From Lunularia cruciata (lineage: Eukaryota > Streptophyta > Marchantiopsida > Lunulariales > Lunulariaceae), in assembly GCA_948567375.1 (NCBI GenBank), contig OX419755.1, forward strand, positions 40,677,001 to 40,741,000: 64,000 nt of DNA. Direction: 5' to 3'. A program made the translations under genes and the position numbers. A model generated the notes under the pieces. It was not told the origin of the DNA. It saw nothing but the letters and a program-made list of their open reading frames with translations, and searched no databases. Below are positions 13,096-25,673 of the stretch, piece by piece; positions within the stretch are counted from its first letter, which is position 1, and the number at the start of each line of letters is the position of its first letter.

Positions 13096-14120
13096 ATTAC
13101 ATGAAATTGAAAAGATTGGCAACCTAAAATCAAGATGTAATTGAAGATTACCTTGATTTGGCAAGATAAAGTATGTGGAATTAATTTTTGTTGGTTGTCT
13201 TGATGAAAATTTGGTGTTTAAAAAATGCATTGATTCTTGCTAAAGTATGCTAGTATTTCTTTTTGAGTTATGTCCAAAGTGGAGGTATTCATACTCATGT
13301 CAATTGGTGTTGTGCAAGAATTCATCAAAAGATGCAATGCCCTTGATCTTGTACCCAAAGGAGAGTTGCCTTGACTTGAGATGCACTTGCTAGTGCAGAA
13401 ACTAAGAGAAGTGAGAAAGTAAGTCTCTCCTAGTACCTTCATAAATAAAAATACATTTGAAACTCAAGAAAGGAACCGAACAACCCTTTTGATTGAACCT
13501 TGTAAAGTATCTTTAAGAGTGGCATTGGCACATAGAAGATTTGTATTAGAAATATTACATGAAATTGAAATAATTGGCAGCCTAGAATCAATATATATCC
13601 AAAGATTCACCTTGATTTTGCAAGAAAGGGTACGTGAACTTCATTTTTTCTTGTTTTCTTGATCAATATTTGCTCATACCCAAACACTCATAGTCAATAC
13701 TTGTAGACTCTTGCTGAAGTTTGTAATTTTTTCTCTATGAGTAATTGCATTTGTATCTATGTCTATAAGTGTTGTGCAAGCATTCATCAAAAGGCATAAA
13801 ACCTTGGATCTTGTACCTGGAAGAGACTTGGATGCCTTGACCAAGATGCACCTGCCAATGCCAAAACTAAGAGAAGTAGAAAGTAAGTCTCTCCTAGCCC
13901 AATCTTAAATAAATATGTATCTGAAACTCAGGGAAGGAAGTTACACCTTTTGGTTGAACCTTGTAAAGTACCTTTTGGAGTGGCTTTGGTGCATAGAAGG
14001 TCCTCTACAACATCAAAAAGGTTAATGAAATTGAAAAGATTGGCCAATTGGAATCAAGACTGAATTAAAGATTCACCTTGAATTTGCACGATAAAGTATG
14101 TTGAAGTATTTTCAATTTCA
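13096..14120. repeat. Tandem repeat, about 460-bp unit, 2.2 copies
   Basis: Unit starts at 13,096 (attacatgaaattgaaaag), 13,554 (attacatgaaattgaaata) and about 14,021 (gttaatgaaattgaaaag) give periods of about 458 and 467 bp. Within each unit the order of blocks is conserved: aagattggc..., a ttcaccttga/ttaccttga block, a 'gttgtgcaag.attcatcaaaag' block, 'aactaagagaagt', 'aagtctctcctag' and 'gattgaaccttgtaaagta'. Similarity is perhaps 75-80 percent by eye, so the duplication is old. No protein or RNA function is recognised. Confidence 0.8.
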
Positions 14121-15739
14121 TGTAATCTTCTTGATGTTGTAAAGGATATTTTTCTATATGTTTGCACATGAAAAAAAATATTAGTATTCATTTCCCTAGA
14201 CTTATCAGACCATCTACCCCATGATGCATGACTTAAGAATAGCAAACTAATGCTTGTATCTCAATTAGACAGAGCACCAAACTATGGTGTGCTAGTGCCT
14301 CTTGTAAATCTTGCCAATTTTCTCTTTGAAATAGTATGTTGAATGCCAAGCCAAAACATTTATCTACTTGATCCTATATAGTTGTTATATATGCTTTCCA
14401 TTTCAATAGTCAAAATGAGATGGTGCATCAAGGTCATTTTTTCTGCTAAAGAATCCACACAATATAATCTTACTTTATCCTAAATAAATATCATGCTTAT
14501 GTGGTTTTTATATGTATTGTATTATATTATATTATGTTATTTCATTTCAGTTGTCAAGACAAAGTTGTTGTATGCTGAGGTTATTTTTCTAACTCTTGTT
14601 ATGACTAGAGAATAGTAGCTATTGCAGACCACTCATTATATATCAGGCCTTTGTGTTAAAATTTTGGGCAAAGTCCTACCACTAGGGCCTTTGCCCAATA
14701 TTATTTTACTTCAAATAATTCTAAAAGGATGATGTAAAAAGGATAGTTATTTTATTTGATGGATATTATTTGATGAATTGGTGATTTTAATCCTAAAATA
14801 GAAAAGTGTGCATTACTTCCTTATTCCTTCACTCTTCATTATTTTACCACTTCTATATGAAGGTCATGCATGAATTTCTAAGTACCACATTGGGAGATCT
14901 CTTTTGGCTGATTTGAATCTCTAGATTGGTAGATCCTAAAGAGTTCACAATCCAAGAACATACTAAAAAATGCTAAGATACCCATGACTATGCACCACAA
15001 GAATTCATGTGATCTGACTTCCTAACTTCCATCATGCTACCTCCTTGAGAGACTTCCTATAGCTCCCTTGACCAAATGAGACAAAGTATCAATGCATTTG
15101 AGTATTCTCAAGAATCTGCTATTGTCATGTGTAACTTAAACATCAATCAAAATTGAGTGACTCTTAAATACAACCAAGGATAGCAATACTTCAAGAGATC
15201 CAACCAATATTGTACAAAGCCTTAAAAATCAGGTCTCTTGCTTCATTGAAAACCCATTCATCCTCTATAGACATTTGCAAAAATCTGAACACACCCATAA
15301 ACATCAGGTCTTTTGCTTGATTGACAACATAGGCATACTCCATGAATACTTGTAAAAAATCTAATAGAAGTTGATATCTTAGAGTTTGCAATAAGGAGCA
15401 CAATCATCACCCTTTGTAAAACATTAGTAGACATTTGTCTTCAACCATAAAAATATGCAATGATATCTCAAATGTTAGTTATTGGCATTGCTCCAAAGTA
15501 TGTTCTTACAACTTTATGCATGCTATTCCTAGCACTTATAAAATTGCAAGGACAATCTACAATCAACAAGCATGGCGTTGACAAATAGAACTTGCTAACA
15601 GACCACCAATTCTTGCTCTTTTGGATACTCTTTGAGACAAAAACTACTAGAGAGACTATTTTTTTAATGATGCAAATGAGGTTACTCATTTGTTTTTTTT
15701 ACATCTTGATTGCATTTTTTTGGCTTAAAGCATATCCAT
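14121..15739. other. AT-rich gene-free sequence
   Basis: Open frames here stay under about 75 codons and show no family resemblance. Confidence 0.45.
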
Positions 15740-16010
15740 ACTCTTTGGTAATACATTTTTATGTATAAAATAAATCACTTCCAAATGTTGATGCTTCATG
15801 TTGTTTGAGTCACAAGTTTCAACATATCATTTATAATTGGAGTTGCCTTCATTTATACTTGCCATAGAAACACAATCATACTACTAATGGGCTTTAGATC
15901 ACAATGTAACCTTGTACAATCCTACCAAACCGCTTACAATTGCAACATATTGTGAGCTTGCTTTGATGAATGCTCTTCCGTCCTCATTCCCTTCATAAGC
16001 ACATCTTCTT
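15740..16010 (-). pseudogene. Possible Ty1/Copia RNase H relic
   Basis: Read on the minus strand, broken frames give a piece resembling the Copia RNase H end: an 'AFIKASSQYVAIVSG' stretch where the family has a conserved ALS..EAEYVA block. A frame or so later 'KHQHLEVIYFIHKNV' appears where the family has KHI.I.YHFIR..V. Several stops and at least one frame change lie between them. The order and spacing fit Copia, but identity is low and the call rests on two short motifs. Confidence 0.35.
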
Positions 16011-18329
16011 TGCATTGGGCACATTCAAAAGAATGGTTTAGCCAATTATTAGAAGTACTTTGGTATAGAAGATGACTAAGATACATTCATGGATGAATTG
16101 AAAAACATGGTGCAATCAAAGACTCTATAAACTTTTAGACTATGGAGTGCTTTGTGTGAAATATATGCATGAGTTCTAACAATGATCATCTATTTAAGGA
16201 CAACAAGAATTGCATATAAGAATGCTTTATAGCAGCATGGAAAAATTATCATATTCATTTTAGCAAAATTATGTCTTCTTGAGCTAAGGGTAAGCAGGTG
16301 ATGGTAAAAAAATATTTGAAGGTCTCCATCAAAGATATATGAGATGTTTAGGTTTTACTATTTCATGCCTTTGAGAACCATGCCTTTGAGAATCATGCTC
16401 AAAGAAATCAATGCATAACAAGGCATGTAAGTTACTTGGGTTTTGCATGATAACAATCAAGCATTTTATCAAAATGTGATTCAACAAGTATCATTCTATG
16501 CTAGGAAATTCATAAATAATTTTTGATAGCACAAGGGGAAGGAGGTGAGGAATTGTAGGGTTGTTTCAATGTCTTCATGAAGATAATTGACTGCCTTGTA
16601 AGCATCACATTCTACAAATGTTGAATGGTAAGAATTTCCTTTCAATGGGTGATTTTCATCTTATGTGGCATTTGGTAAACATTGAACGTCTATGTGAGAC
16701 TACCACACCAAGACCAATCAATACCATTTAGCTTGCTATCCTACCAAACATGGACCTTATTTTTAGTATCATATTTATCAATCACATCAAGCACCTAATC
16801 AACAAGAGAAAATACATAATCAGCTCTTACATATTGCTTCTAGAACATTGGCATTAGAGAATCCACTAGTGCAACATGCTCGTGGATGTCCTAAAGGATC
16901 TCAAGGGAATTAACTACAAACAAAGTAGAGTCCTATGTGCAAAGAAAGGCCTCATAATAGGAGCTGGTGGAGTGATCAATGTCACAAGGAAAACTTAGAT
17001 GCTATAGAATCTATAAGGATACTTAACTAATGCACAAACTTGTCTCTAGCATCATATTATTTCATCACAAGCATCATATTTGTCAATGTAGAAGAATATA
17101 GCAATATGTATGGAAATTTACTACATGACAATACAAAGTTATGTTTCCATACTTTGTTCTTGCAACTTGCTTAACCATTGAGGTGTTGTATTGATGACAA
17201 TAATTGTAGGCTATAAAACCTTCCTTTACTTGGCCTTTGATGAAGTTACAAGGGTAGTAGAAGGAGAGAAAGTCATATAGCTCAATCTTTGGCTAGGTGC
17301 AGTTCCTAGTGTAGGCACTTGCACTCAAAGAGGTGGTACTACTTTTGATGTGCTATCTCCTCACTTTTGCCTAGCCTGTACTTTGCTTTTTTCACATAGA
17401 ATCATCATCAAAATCTACCATCTATGTTCTTCATTTTGCTTCCTTCTCCTCCATTATAATTGCATGTTCCAAAACAACAACAAAGTGTATTTTGTGCATT
17501 AGAAATCTGCCCAAAGCAAAATGGAAATGTGGATAGTGCTTACTTGCATGTTCTAAGAGATCTGATGTAGAGTGTTGGTGTTATGATTGGTAGAGAAATC
17601 ATATCGTACAACACAAAATGGAATATTATAGATTTAATATTCTTATTCTTATTCTCTATTGTGGTTTTGCTAACCATGTTGAAGATGGTAATTGATGTAT
17701 TGGGTGTATTGATTGAAAGCACACCTCAAGAAATCAATGCAAAACTTCCTCAAAAGTGCCTTGTCAAAATTGAGTGAGTAGTTCAAAGACATAAGCTTCA
17801 CATATGGGAAATTAACATGGGGAATGTTATCTTACCATGTCATGTTACCATTGCACCACATATAGGTTAAGAAAAGTGTTGTAGAGAGTGATATGCTATT
17901 CTGATTTGAAGTTTTAAGATCCGTTTTGCTACAATTCTGATTGAGATCTCTAAAGAACAAGGGTCACCTCAAATCAAGACATCAAGATACTCATATGGTC
18001 ACAATCATCATCATAACCATGATCCCCAATTAATACTTAATACTGAAGTCTTGTTCCCATTTCTGTTTTTTGTTGAACCTACATAGTAATTTGTTTCTTT
18101 AGACTCACACTTTCATCCTTTCTTGAACTGAAGTGTTCATATAAATATTGTCACTTTATTGTTTTCTTCTTTAGGCTTGAAGGTTCTATTCATTGGTGCT
18201 AAGGGGCAATTTTGAATAGAGAATCATCTAATCTCTCCACTCTTATGTATCGGCTCACAAAGTTGTTTAAGCAATCATAATCAATCACGGCATTCCACCA
18301 AGCAAGCAATCATCATACATACAAATACA
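16011..18329. other. AT-rich gene-free sequence
   Basis: Short open frames only. No repeat or RNA gene is recognised. Confidence 0.45.
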
Positions 18330-18465
18330 ACTTGCATAGATTGGATATCTTAGGTGCAGTAGGGCATATTTCTCATATAGACTCTATTGGGGCCTAGCAT
18401 CATTTTACCTTTCTCATCTCTCCCTTGTACGGCTTGATGGGGTCTTCTCATCCTTTGTGTTTGGT
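18330..18465 (+). repeat. Dispersed hairpin repeat, copy 2
   Basis: It starts acttgcatagattgg like copy 1 and has the same block order: a 'ggatatcttaggtgc.gtagggca' block, 'ttttaccttt', 'tctcccttgtacggc', then a GATGGGG-tctt-CTCATC hairpin core. About 80 percent of positions agree with copy 1 by eye over the first 130 bp. Similarity stops sharply at the 5' end in both, suggesting a real element boundary there. Confidence 0.75.
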
Positions 18466-21400
18466 TCGGTTTGGTTCTGCTTGTTTGAAGATTAGAGTGT
18501 GGTTTACATTATCAATAAATAGAGAGTGAGAGGAGGTACAAAAATACAGGCTTATCATCTAGTTTGACCAAATTCAACCCTTCATTTGCAAGTCTTAACA
18601 TTATTGTAAGTTTGGATAACACAACATTTTGTGTCACTATTGCACTTGTGTTGTTTTGTGTATTTGCAAAAAAGAGAACAAATTTGATTGCTTTGTTCTA
18701 GAGCAGCCAATTCATAGGTTGGTTGGAAAGGATTCACCCCATGGTCTTTCATAACATCTCTAGAAGTTGATAACACTTCTTCTCAACATCATTGCAATAT
18801 TGCATTATATTTGATCTTCATTTATTATGGTACTATGATGACTCACACTATATCATCTACTTTCTCAAGCATGATATTCACTTATTGTGTACTAAGACAA
18901 CTCACATGAGAGTCACAATGACTTCATACATTGTAGACTAGCATGGTTGTTTTAATAAAACCAAGGGTAGATTTAATAATCCCCTAAATTTATTTAAGTG
19001 ATTTCACCAAGAATAAAATTAAGAGTGATTGAGGTTACCACTTCATACAATAATACTGGACTAATTTAAGCAAATTTGTAGTGTCACTTATTCTCTTGAT
19101 GATGATTTACCATTTATGTATTGAATGGTTTTAAGGATTGAAAATAAAGAACAAAATTTGGCCATAGTATCATTGATAAGAGTAAAATTTGATATGACAT
19201 CCTCAAATTGCCTCTTAGACATAATCTATCAATTTTTTTGATAAACCACATTTTAAACAAGGGTATAAAAACTAAAAAAGTTAATTTATTTTTGCTTATA
19301 TAGTCAAATTTGGAATTTTTGTACTTTGCTTGTCATTGATTGTGCTATAAACCTTAAGTATCTTTCTTATAACAAAATGATTGCTTTGTATGAATTCTCA
19401 TTGGGTATTGGATGTGAATACCTCATTATCTTTTAAACATAAAATTTCACAATCTTGAGACAAAATCACAAGCTCTGATTAAATTGTTATAGATACTTTT
19501 GTATTGAGTTTATAAGGAAAACAAGCTAGCATTATAAGGAACTAAGCTCTCTTTTTGGCAATTCAAGTTTTTCTTCTATATTTCTTTGGAGAATTTTTTT
19601 TGATGATGTAAAAAGCAAGAACAAACTATTAGTTAGATTTCTTGCAAAGCAATTAAAACATATGCTATCAACTAAGAAAAATTTTCAATCAAAATTTAAC
19701 ACCATAATTAATCTCATCCAAAGCTTAAAAACACACATATATGACCTTAATTTAAAAAAGGTGAAATGAAGCATAAATCTAAAGGTATTTATTTGGCAAA
19801 GTATTATCTATTTCCCTCTTAAATTGCATTGTACTCCTATTTTTTAAAACTCATTTCAAATTGTAACCTTAATGATTTTCTTTCTAACTTCATGATGCTA
19901 AGATTATCAATATACCTTGTTAGCAATATGTTCCATTTATGATAAATTCAATAATAATGTTTACCATGGTAAGAAGATAATCCAAATTTTATTGATATCA
20001 ATATTTTATATTTTTATCAATTACTCAATACAAAAAGTTTAAAGGTATTCAAAATGACTAGAAAATTCAAGATTGTACTCTAATAGACATAAAGTCCATA
20101 TTTCTAAAAGATAAAATAAATAATGAGAAATAAAAGTTAAAGCTTTGTGCTTTAAACTTTTTTCTAATAATGAAATACATGCCAAATTTATCAAAATTGA
20201 GTTTGAGGTTTATTTTTTGTGTTTGTTCTGTAGTTCAAGTGTTTGGAGTCCAAGATTAATAAAAGAGAAAAATTAAGAATTTAATTCTTACTCAACTTTA
20301 TCACAAACATTAAAAATTCAAATTGATCAATGGGTGTTTCTTGATGCTTGAGTTCTGTAGAGTTTGGATAAAAATTTCTAAAAAGTCTATCTCAAAGGAA
20401 AACAAATTCTCTTTTCTATATATCTTTTAAATTTTTGATCAATTTGAAAAATTATTATCTTATTAGAATAAGGTCCAAAGAGTTTCCAATCATTACAAAA
20501 ATGACTTCAAAATAACATCACATTGTAAATTATAAATATCTTCAAATTAATTATATATCTTTAGATGCATATTTCACAATTCTAATTTTCAAAAACTTCA
20601 ATATAAACCTATTTAATTTAGGTAATTTTCTTTTATATCTCACTTATTCCTTATTCTAATCATATATTTATAAAGACAGAACTAGACTAGGTAGATCAAC
20701 ACTAAATTATAAAATCGACCATACTAATTAAAGATATCTAAAATTAAAAAGCTTTGTCTCAAGTTTACTATGAATTAGAATTCCTTCTAGATGATTTAAA
20801 ACATAAAACATAAATGCTTTTATATTTTAAATACAATATACATAAATATTGAAATTTAATTATTGGTCATGAATTTATGTGGTTATATATATATGTTGAT
20901 TTATTCACCTAATTTTTTTTGATTATATACAGGTATTTGTATAAACATATCTAAAGTTATAAGTTGATATCTTCTAATAATGCATCTAAAATTAAAAGAG
21001 AGTTTTGGAAGCCCTATATTTTAACTATAGTCTTTATATCTTTTAGATATTGACTAGACAATGCATGACCTTTTAGATAGAATGATCCATCCTTTGTACC
21101 TAATACTCTGAATTCTCCTCTTTAAACACGTCTGGATCTTTCTCTCTATCTATGGGAAATTTTTTCCAAAATAGATGTCTTAAATTCATTTTCTAATTAA
21201 AAGCTCATTACAAGTTGTAGATCATTATGCGGTTTGCATAATATGAATATAGATTACAATAACTGACATCTTGGTCAGACACAGGACTTTCTTTCTTGTG
21301 AATTTTGACCCTAGATTTTTCTAATAACCACTCTCTCATCAAGAACTTTCTACCTAGATTTTCAGGGTAAAAAAGAAATTACTATTATGACAAAGATCAT

Positions 21401-22230
21401 ACAACATGTGGTATAACAATCTGGAAAACATGTGAGTAGAAATGGAAAATTAATCATTTACAATGGTATATTTACTCTTGATAATGAAATATATGATTAA
21501 AAAGACAACACCCTACTCAAATAAGTGAGTTACAGATAATGAAGAATTATATCATAGGTAGTTGAGCATACTCCTTAAGCAATGTGATATTCACCGTACA
21601 CATATTTTATACATAGATATTAAAAAAAGAAAAAAAGATATTTATATTGTTGCAAATAATCATATATCATAATAGATCGCAAGCATACCCATTAGATAAG
21701 GTAAAAATGACCATGACTTGCAATATGATATCTAGTGTAAAGAAAAAAAGAAGTCATTCCCATGTAACAAATAATCATTTGGCATCTTGCATCACAAATT
21801 TGAAGTATGAATTGATATGACAAAGTAACTACTTGGATTAATATAACTACTTCTCATAAGAGGATATAACGTTCATTAACAAAGTTATGCATATTAGTTT
21901 AAAACTGATGTGGGTAATGAAGGCTCATTTCATTTATAGTTGAAAATATTCCTTAAATAAGAAATGTAGATAGAAATATACTTGACAGTTAGATAACATA
22001 AAAGGATGAAAAGGATTTTATACAAATGTTATAATATCTTTGGTACAAAATAGTTTTGAAATTTATGAGTAAAAGAAGTCAATTTTACTATTATTGTAGG
22101 TTTCAATTATTCTTCACCATTTCAGTATTTAGTTCAACAAGCAAATTTTTTTTTTCTTTCTCATTTATTTAGTTCAATTCTTGTAACATCTGGATATTCT
22201 ATAAGCCATAATTGACAACTTTCAAATAAA
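18466..22230. other. AT-rich gene-free sequence
   Basis: This is the most AT-rich stretch of the window, with stops in all frames. No gene, RNA or repeat structure is recognised. Confidence 0.5.
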
Positions 22231-22246
22231 AAAATTGCCCAATTAT

Positions 22247-22325
22247 TCACTACGGAGGTGGCATATGGGATGTTTGCACTGAGATAAAATCTTCAATTGT
22301 GAGAACCTTGCCACCTCAGCAGTGA
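22247..22325. repeat. Imperfect inverted repeat (small foldback)
   Basis: A 17-nt arm at 22,247-22,263 pairs with 22,309-22,325 with two mismatches (core GGAGGTGGCA / TGCCACCTC). It lies at the boundary between the AT-rich block to the left and the richer gene-bearing block to the right. It may be a small MITE. A TGACGTGG motif follows at about 22,328. Confidence 0.45.
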
Positions 22326-23515
22326 AATGACGTGGTTCATTTTGCAAGCTCCGCATAAACCGTTCGTCTATCGCAGATCCGTATCAAGATATAGTACATT
22401 TAATTTTCACTAATGATTTGTTAAGTTAAGCAAATTGGTTAAAATCATATAATATACACTTTAGTATTGAAAGCAAAGAAAGCAAAAATATGACATAACA
22501 GCAAAGAGTAAAAAAGATTAAAAAATATAGTTCAGCCATTGTCAAATTTCACACCATATCTTATCTTACTAGGGAAGGAAAAGAAGAGTTTCATTTACTT
22601 CCAGTTCATTACAATATAGTAGTAGTAGAGTCTAGAGTCATGAGATGAAAGGAGCATTCGGTCTTCATACACCTTAATTGTGATTGATTATGTACAATTG
22701 TTTTTAGCAATTCGAGATAGTCGATAAGATCATAGATTTTATTTTGATAACTTTTAATACATTGAAATAATTTCCAGTAACAGAACTTATATTTTTCGGT
22801 ATCTGATATATTTAAAGCATTTAGACTCTTTTTTAGGGATTTTTGGGGTAATGATCCTCTTATATCTAGGTTTTATATTAATTTTGATTTTTGGGAAATT
22901 CCAAATAGGTAAACCATTTTTCATGATTCAGATCAATTGGAAAGGAGATATTTACATATGGACGATGTCATCTCTAAACCAGGAAAGTTCTTTTTCTAGG
23001 AAATACAAAATACATCATCATTCAATCTTCAAATACATCATTTCCGTACTAAAATATTTATGAATTAACAAAGATGCATATACTAGAGTCAAATACGTAC
23101 AACTAAAAAAAATAAAATCAAGAAATGCTTTCTCAAACTCAGTTTCAGTCAAATTCTTCTTAGGATGTAGACAGTAACACTTCTGCATGTTTTCTGTGAA
23201 ACTTCATGTTCACGCTTGAACGTGAAAAGCAAGATGATGGACAATGACTGGTAATGGTAACATCTGTTGTCATTCATCAAATCTGAGCCGCTGGAGCTCA
23301 GTTTGCAATAGTCTATTCGGGGATTCCTTTTTGCCATATCATCAAGGGAGTATAGAATCCTTTCTAGCTTATCGGAACAGATCCAGATCGGGTGAAGAGC
23401 GTGAACTCGGTTGGCCCTCGTTTGTATAAAACATTACATTGACGAGAGATTATCTAGATATGGAAAATATCTATGCTTCCAGTTCAAATTTCCTTCCGTG
23501 TCTTCTCATTTCAGA

Positions 23516-24235
23516 AACTCGAAGATGCATTTGGAGCCAAGCGAAGAATTCATCACCCATATACTGTATCTGGGTCTGAATTCTTCGCTTGGCTCCAATT
23601 TCATACTCGTCTCGGGCCTTGGATCCATACAGTCAAGACTTTTACTCCGGGGACCAACACAGATGGCAGAAGTTTACTGCCTTCTGTGTGGTCGCATATG
23701 CGAGATTGCCTCTGGAAAGCGTCGAACCAGAGAGTCAAGGGCAGGTACTTCTTTTACAAACACGAAGATGTATTCGTAGTAATGAGACAAATGTATCCCC
23801 ATATACTGTATCCGAGTTCAGTACATCTGGGTCGTTGAATTCTTCGCTTGGCTGCGAATTCTTACTCGTGCCTTTGTTTGGTCCATATAGACAAAGCATT
23901 TTTTTTCGGGACTGCAATTTTTGTTTTGCAGTTCGTGTGGTGAAATATTGAGATCGTCCAAAATGGAAAGATACACTCTCTACAAACACGAAGATCTATT
24001 GGAACCAAGATAAAGTTCATCGCCCAATAGCAACTTATCCGGGTTTATAGTGAACTGCTCAACGACCCAGTTGAGCAGTTCACTATATCTCAAATACGTA
24101 TTGTAGACGGGGTTTGGATCTATACAGACAAGACACATATAATGGGAGTGCACTTTGTGTCTTGCAGTTCATGTGGTGGAAAATCTGCGACCGCCGCGGG
24201 AAAGCGTCGATACAGAAAGCAAAGATCAGATAGTC
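23516..24235. repeat. Tandem foldback repeat, three units of about 225-250 bp
   Basis: Three related units start at about 23,516, 23,759 and 23,985, each with aa(c)(a/t)cgaagat(g/c). They share later blocks: a 'ttgga/gtcc/tatacag.caag' block, a 'gtgtgg' block and 'ggaaagcgtcg' in units 1 and 3. Unit 1 holds a perfect 22-bp inverted repeat (23,531-23,552 with 23,577-23,598) whose loop also pairs (ACCCA/TGGGT). Unit 3 holds a perfect 18-bp inverted repeat (24,046-24,063 with 24,070-24,087) of unrelated sequence at the corresponding place. Unit 2 has only a weak hairpin. Overlapping open frames of about 120 codons run through the palindromes and look like a by-product. Confidence 0.75.
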
Positions 24236-24261
24236 CTGCTAGCTAGCGTCTCCATGATGCT

Positions 24262-24419
24262 GAGAGCCTTTTCTCGCGTGCTGTAGCAGTGACCGATTCT
24301 GAATTGCAGCAAAGAACCACACAATGATATGGACTGACAGTTAAGTTAAGTCGATCATTTTCTTTGTTGCAATTCAGAATCGGGTCACTGCTTGCTTCAG
24401 CACGCGAGAAGAGGCTCTC
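24262..24419. ncRNA. Long near-perfect hairpin, candidate MIRNA or siRNA foldback
   Basis: An arm of 55 nt (24,262-24,316, starting GAGAGCC) pairs with 60 nt at 24,360-24,419 (ending GGCTCTC) across a loop of about 43 nt. By eye the arms differ by about three substitutions, a 4-nt insertion and a 1-nt insertion, so the transcript would form a long stem with small bulges in the size range of plant MIRNA foldbacks. It is not a miRNA family I recognise. It could equally be a MITE or a by-product of inverted duplication. It sits immediately after the tandem foldback units, so both may share an origin. Confidence 0.35.
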
Positions 24420-24479
24420 ATGTTCGGACTGTTCGGACCCTTGCGCATTCGCGAAGGATGTCAAGAAGATCATTTCTTA

Positions 24480-25673
24480 GGTGTGACATTCAATGAAATT
24501 GCTACTTAGGAGGCTATCCGATATCCACCGGAGAGACCACCTTAAAGTAGTTAAGCATGTGACTCTCTTTTCAATCAATTCCAGCACAAATCTCAAACTG
24601 TTTCAGATCAGTTCCATGCTTGAAGAAATCTTGAGCAAGTCTTGTAACAGGGGCCTGTAACGCAGCAAGAGCGCCGTTGCCTTCCCTCTTAGATCCCTGC
24701 TTCTCGTACTTTACATGACAAAGCTACTTCCATGACTAATTCACGGAACACAGGTCCAGTTTTCTTTGTCACTCTCGATGGCTTCGAGAGATATTGAGCA
24801 TGACTGCGCCTTCCTGAAATTGGTCAAACAGTCTCGTCGTTTTCAACACTCAAAAAGTGCTGTGTTGCCATGAAAGAAACAGATCGTTTCTTGTTTCAGC
24901 ACTAATTACACACCTTTGAGTCATCGTGAGTTCCAAGGACCAAGGATTCTAGTGAGTAAGGTTTAGGTCATGAAGTAGTGAAGTAAACAAGGAGCACTGC
25001 CCCCTCTTCGAAGTATCTAACCATGACCGTAGCTCGATTATTTGCACTAAAAATACCGTCTATAATACGCGATGGTTTTGAGTTTCTACTCGTCAGCCAG
25101 GACAGAGCAATTGTCGCACCCAGAGGCCTACTTCAGTATACAGTCAGTATCCCAAGTTTATGGTCCAAGATACGGAATGAGGCCAGAGGTGGGCATCTTG
25201 ATCAAGCAAAATTGGTCTTCGTCTAACTTTTATTTCACTCCTACAAATATTGACAATCTCTTGCTCTCTATCTATTATTGAGCACCTGGGGACCTGACCC
25301 CATCTTTTAGCGTAAGATTTGGTACAGTAAACTGGAACTCCACCAATTCCTATGGCTCGCTAGACTACATAGCCTTATCCATACAGCCATACAACAATCC
25401 TGCCGAAACCCACATGGTTCATAAATCTAAGGTTTCAATAAATCGATCAATGTGTCTAAAGGGTCAATACAATACAGTCGTCTGCCTTGGAACACGCTTG
25501 CTCTAACTAAAGCTTCGCAAGCGATGCATGAGTGTTTAGAAGGTATCCTCTACACTTTCCACCGCTTAACTGTTGAATTTCCAACAATGAATAGTTGATA
25601 GTTGACTCCTGTATTCTCTACAACCTGTTTCCCATCCTACTTGGTTCGGTAAGGTCCTCTCAATTATTTGAAG
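24480..25673. other. Intergenic sequence, 3' flank of the DUF604 gene
   Basis: Base composition is more balanced than in the outer parts of the window. The open frames here (up to 69 codons) resemble no family. The part nearest 25,674 should contain the 3' UTR of the minus-strand gene, but I see no clear polyadenylation signal that would fix its end. Confidence 0.45.

Noticed and set aside
23411-23951. Several overlapping plus-strand frames of about 120 codons
   Set aside because: They overlap in all three frames and run through perfect inverted repeats of the tandem foldback units, so they are by-products of the repeat.
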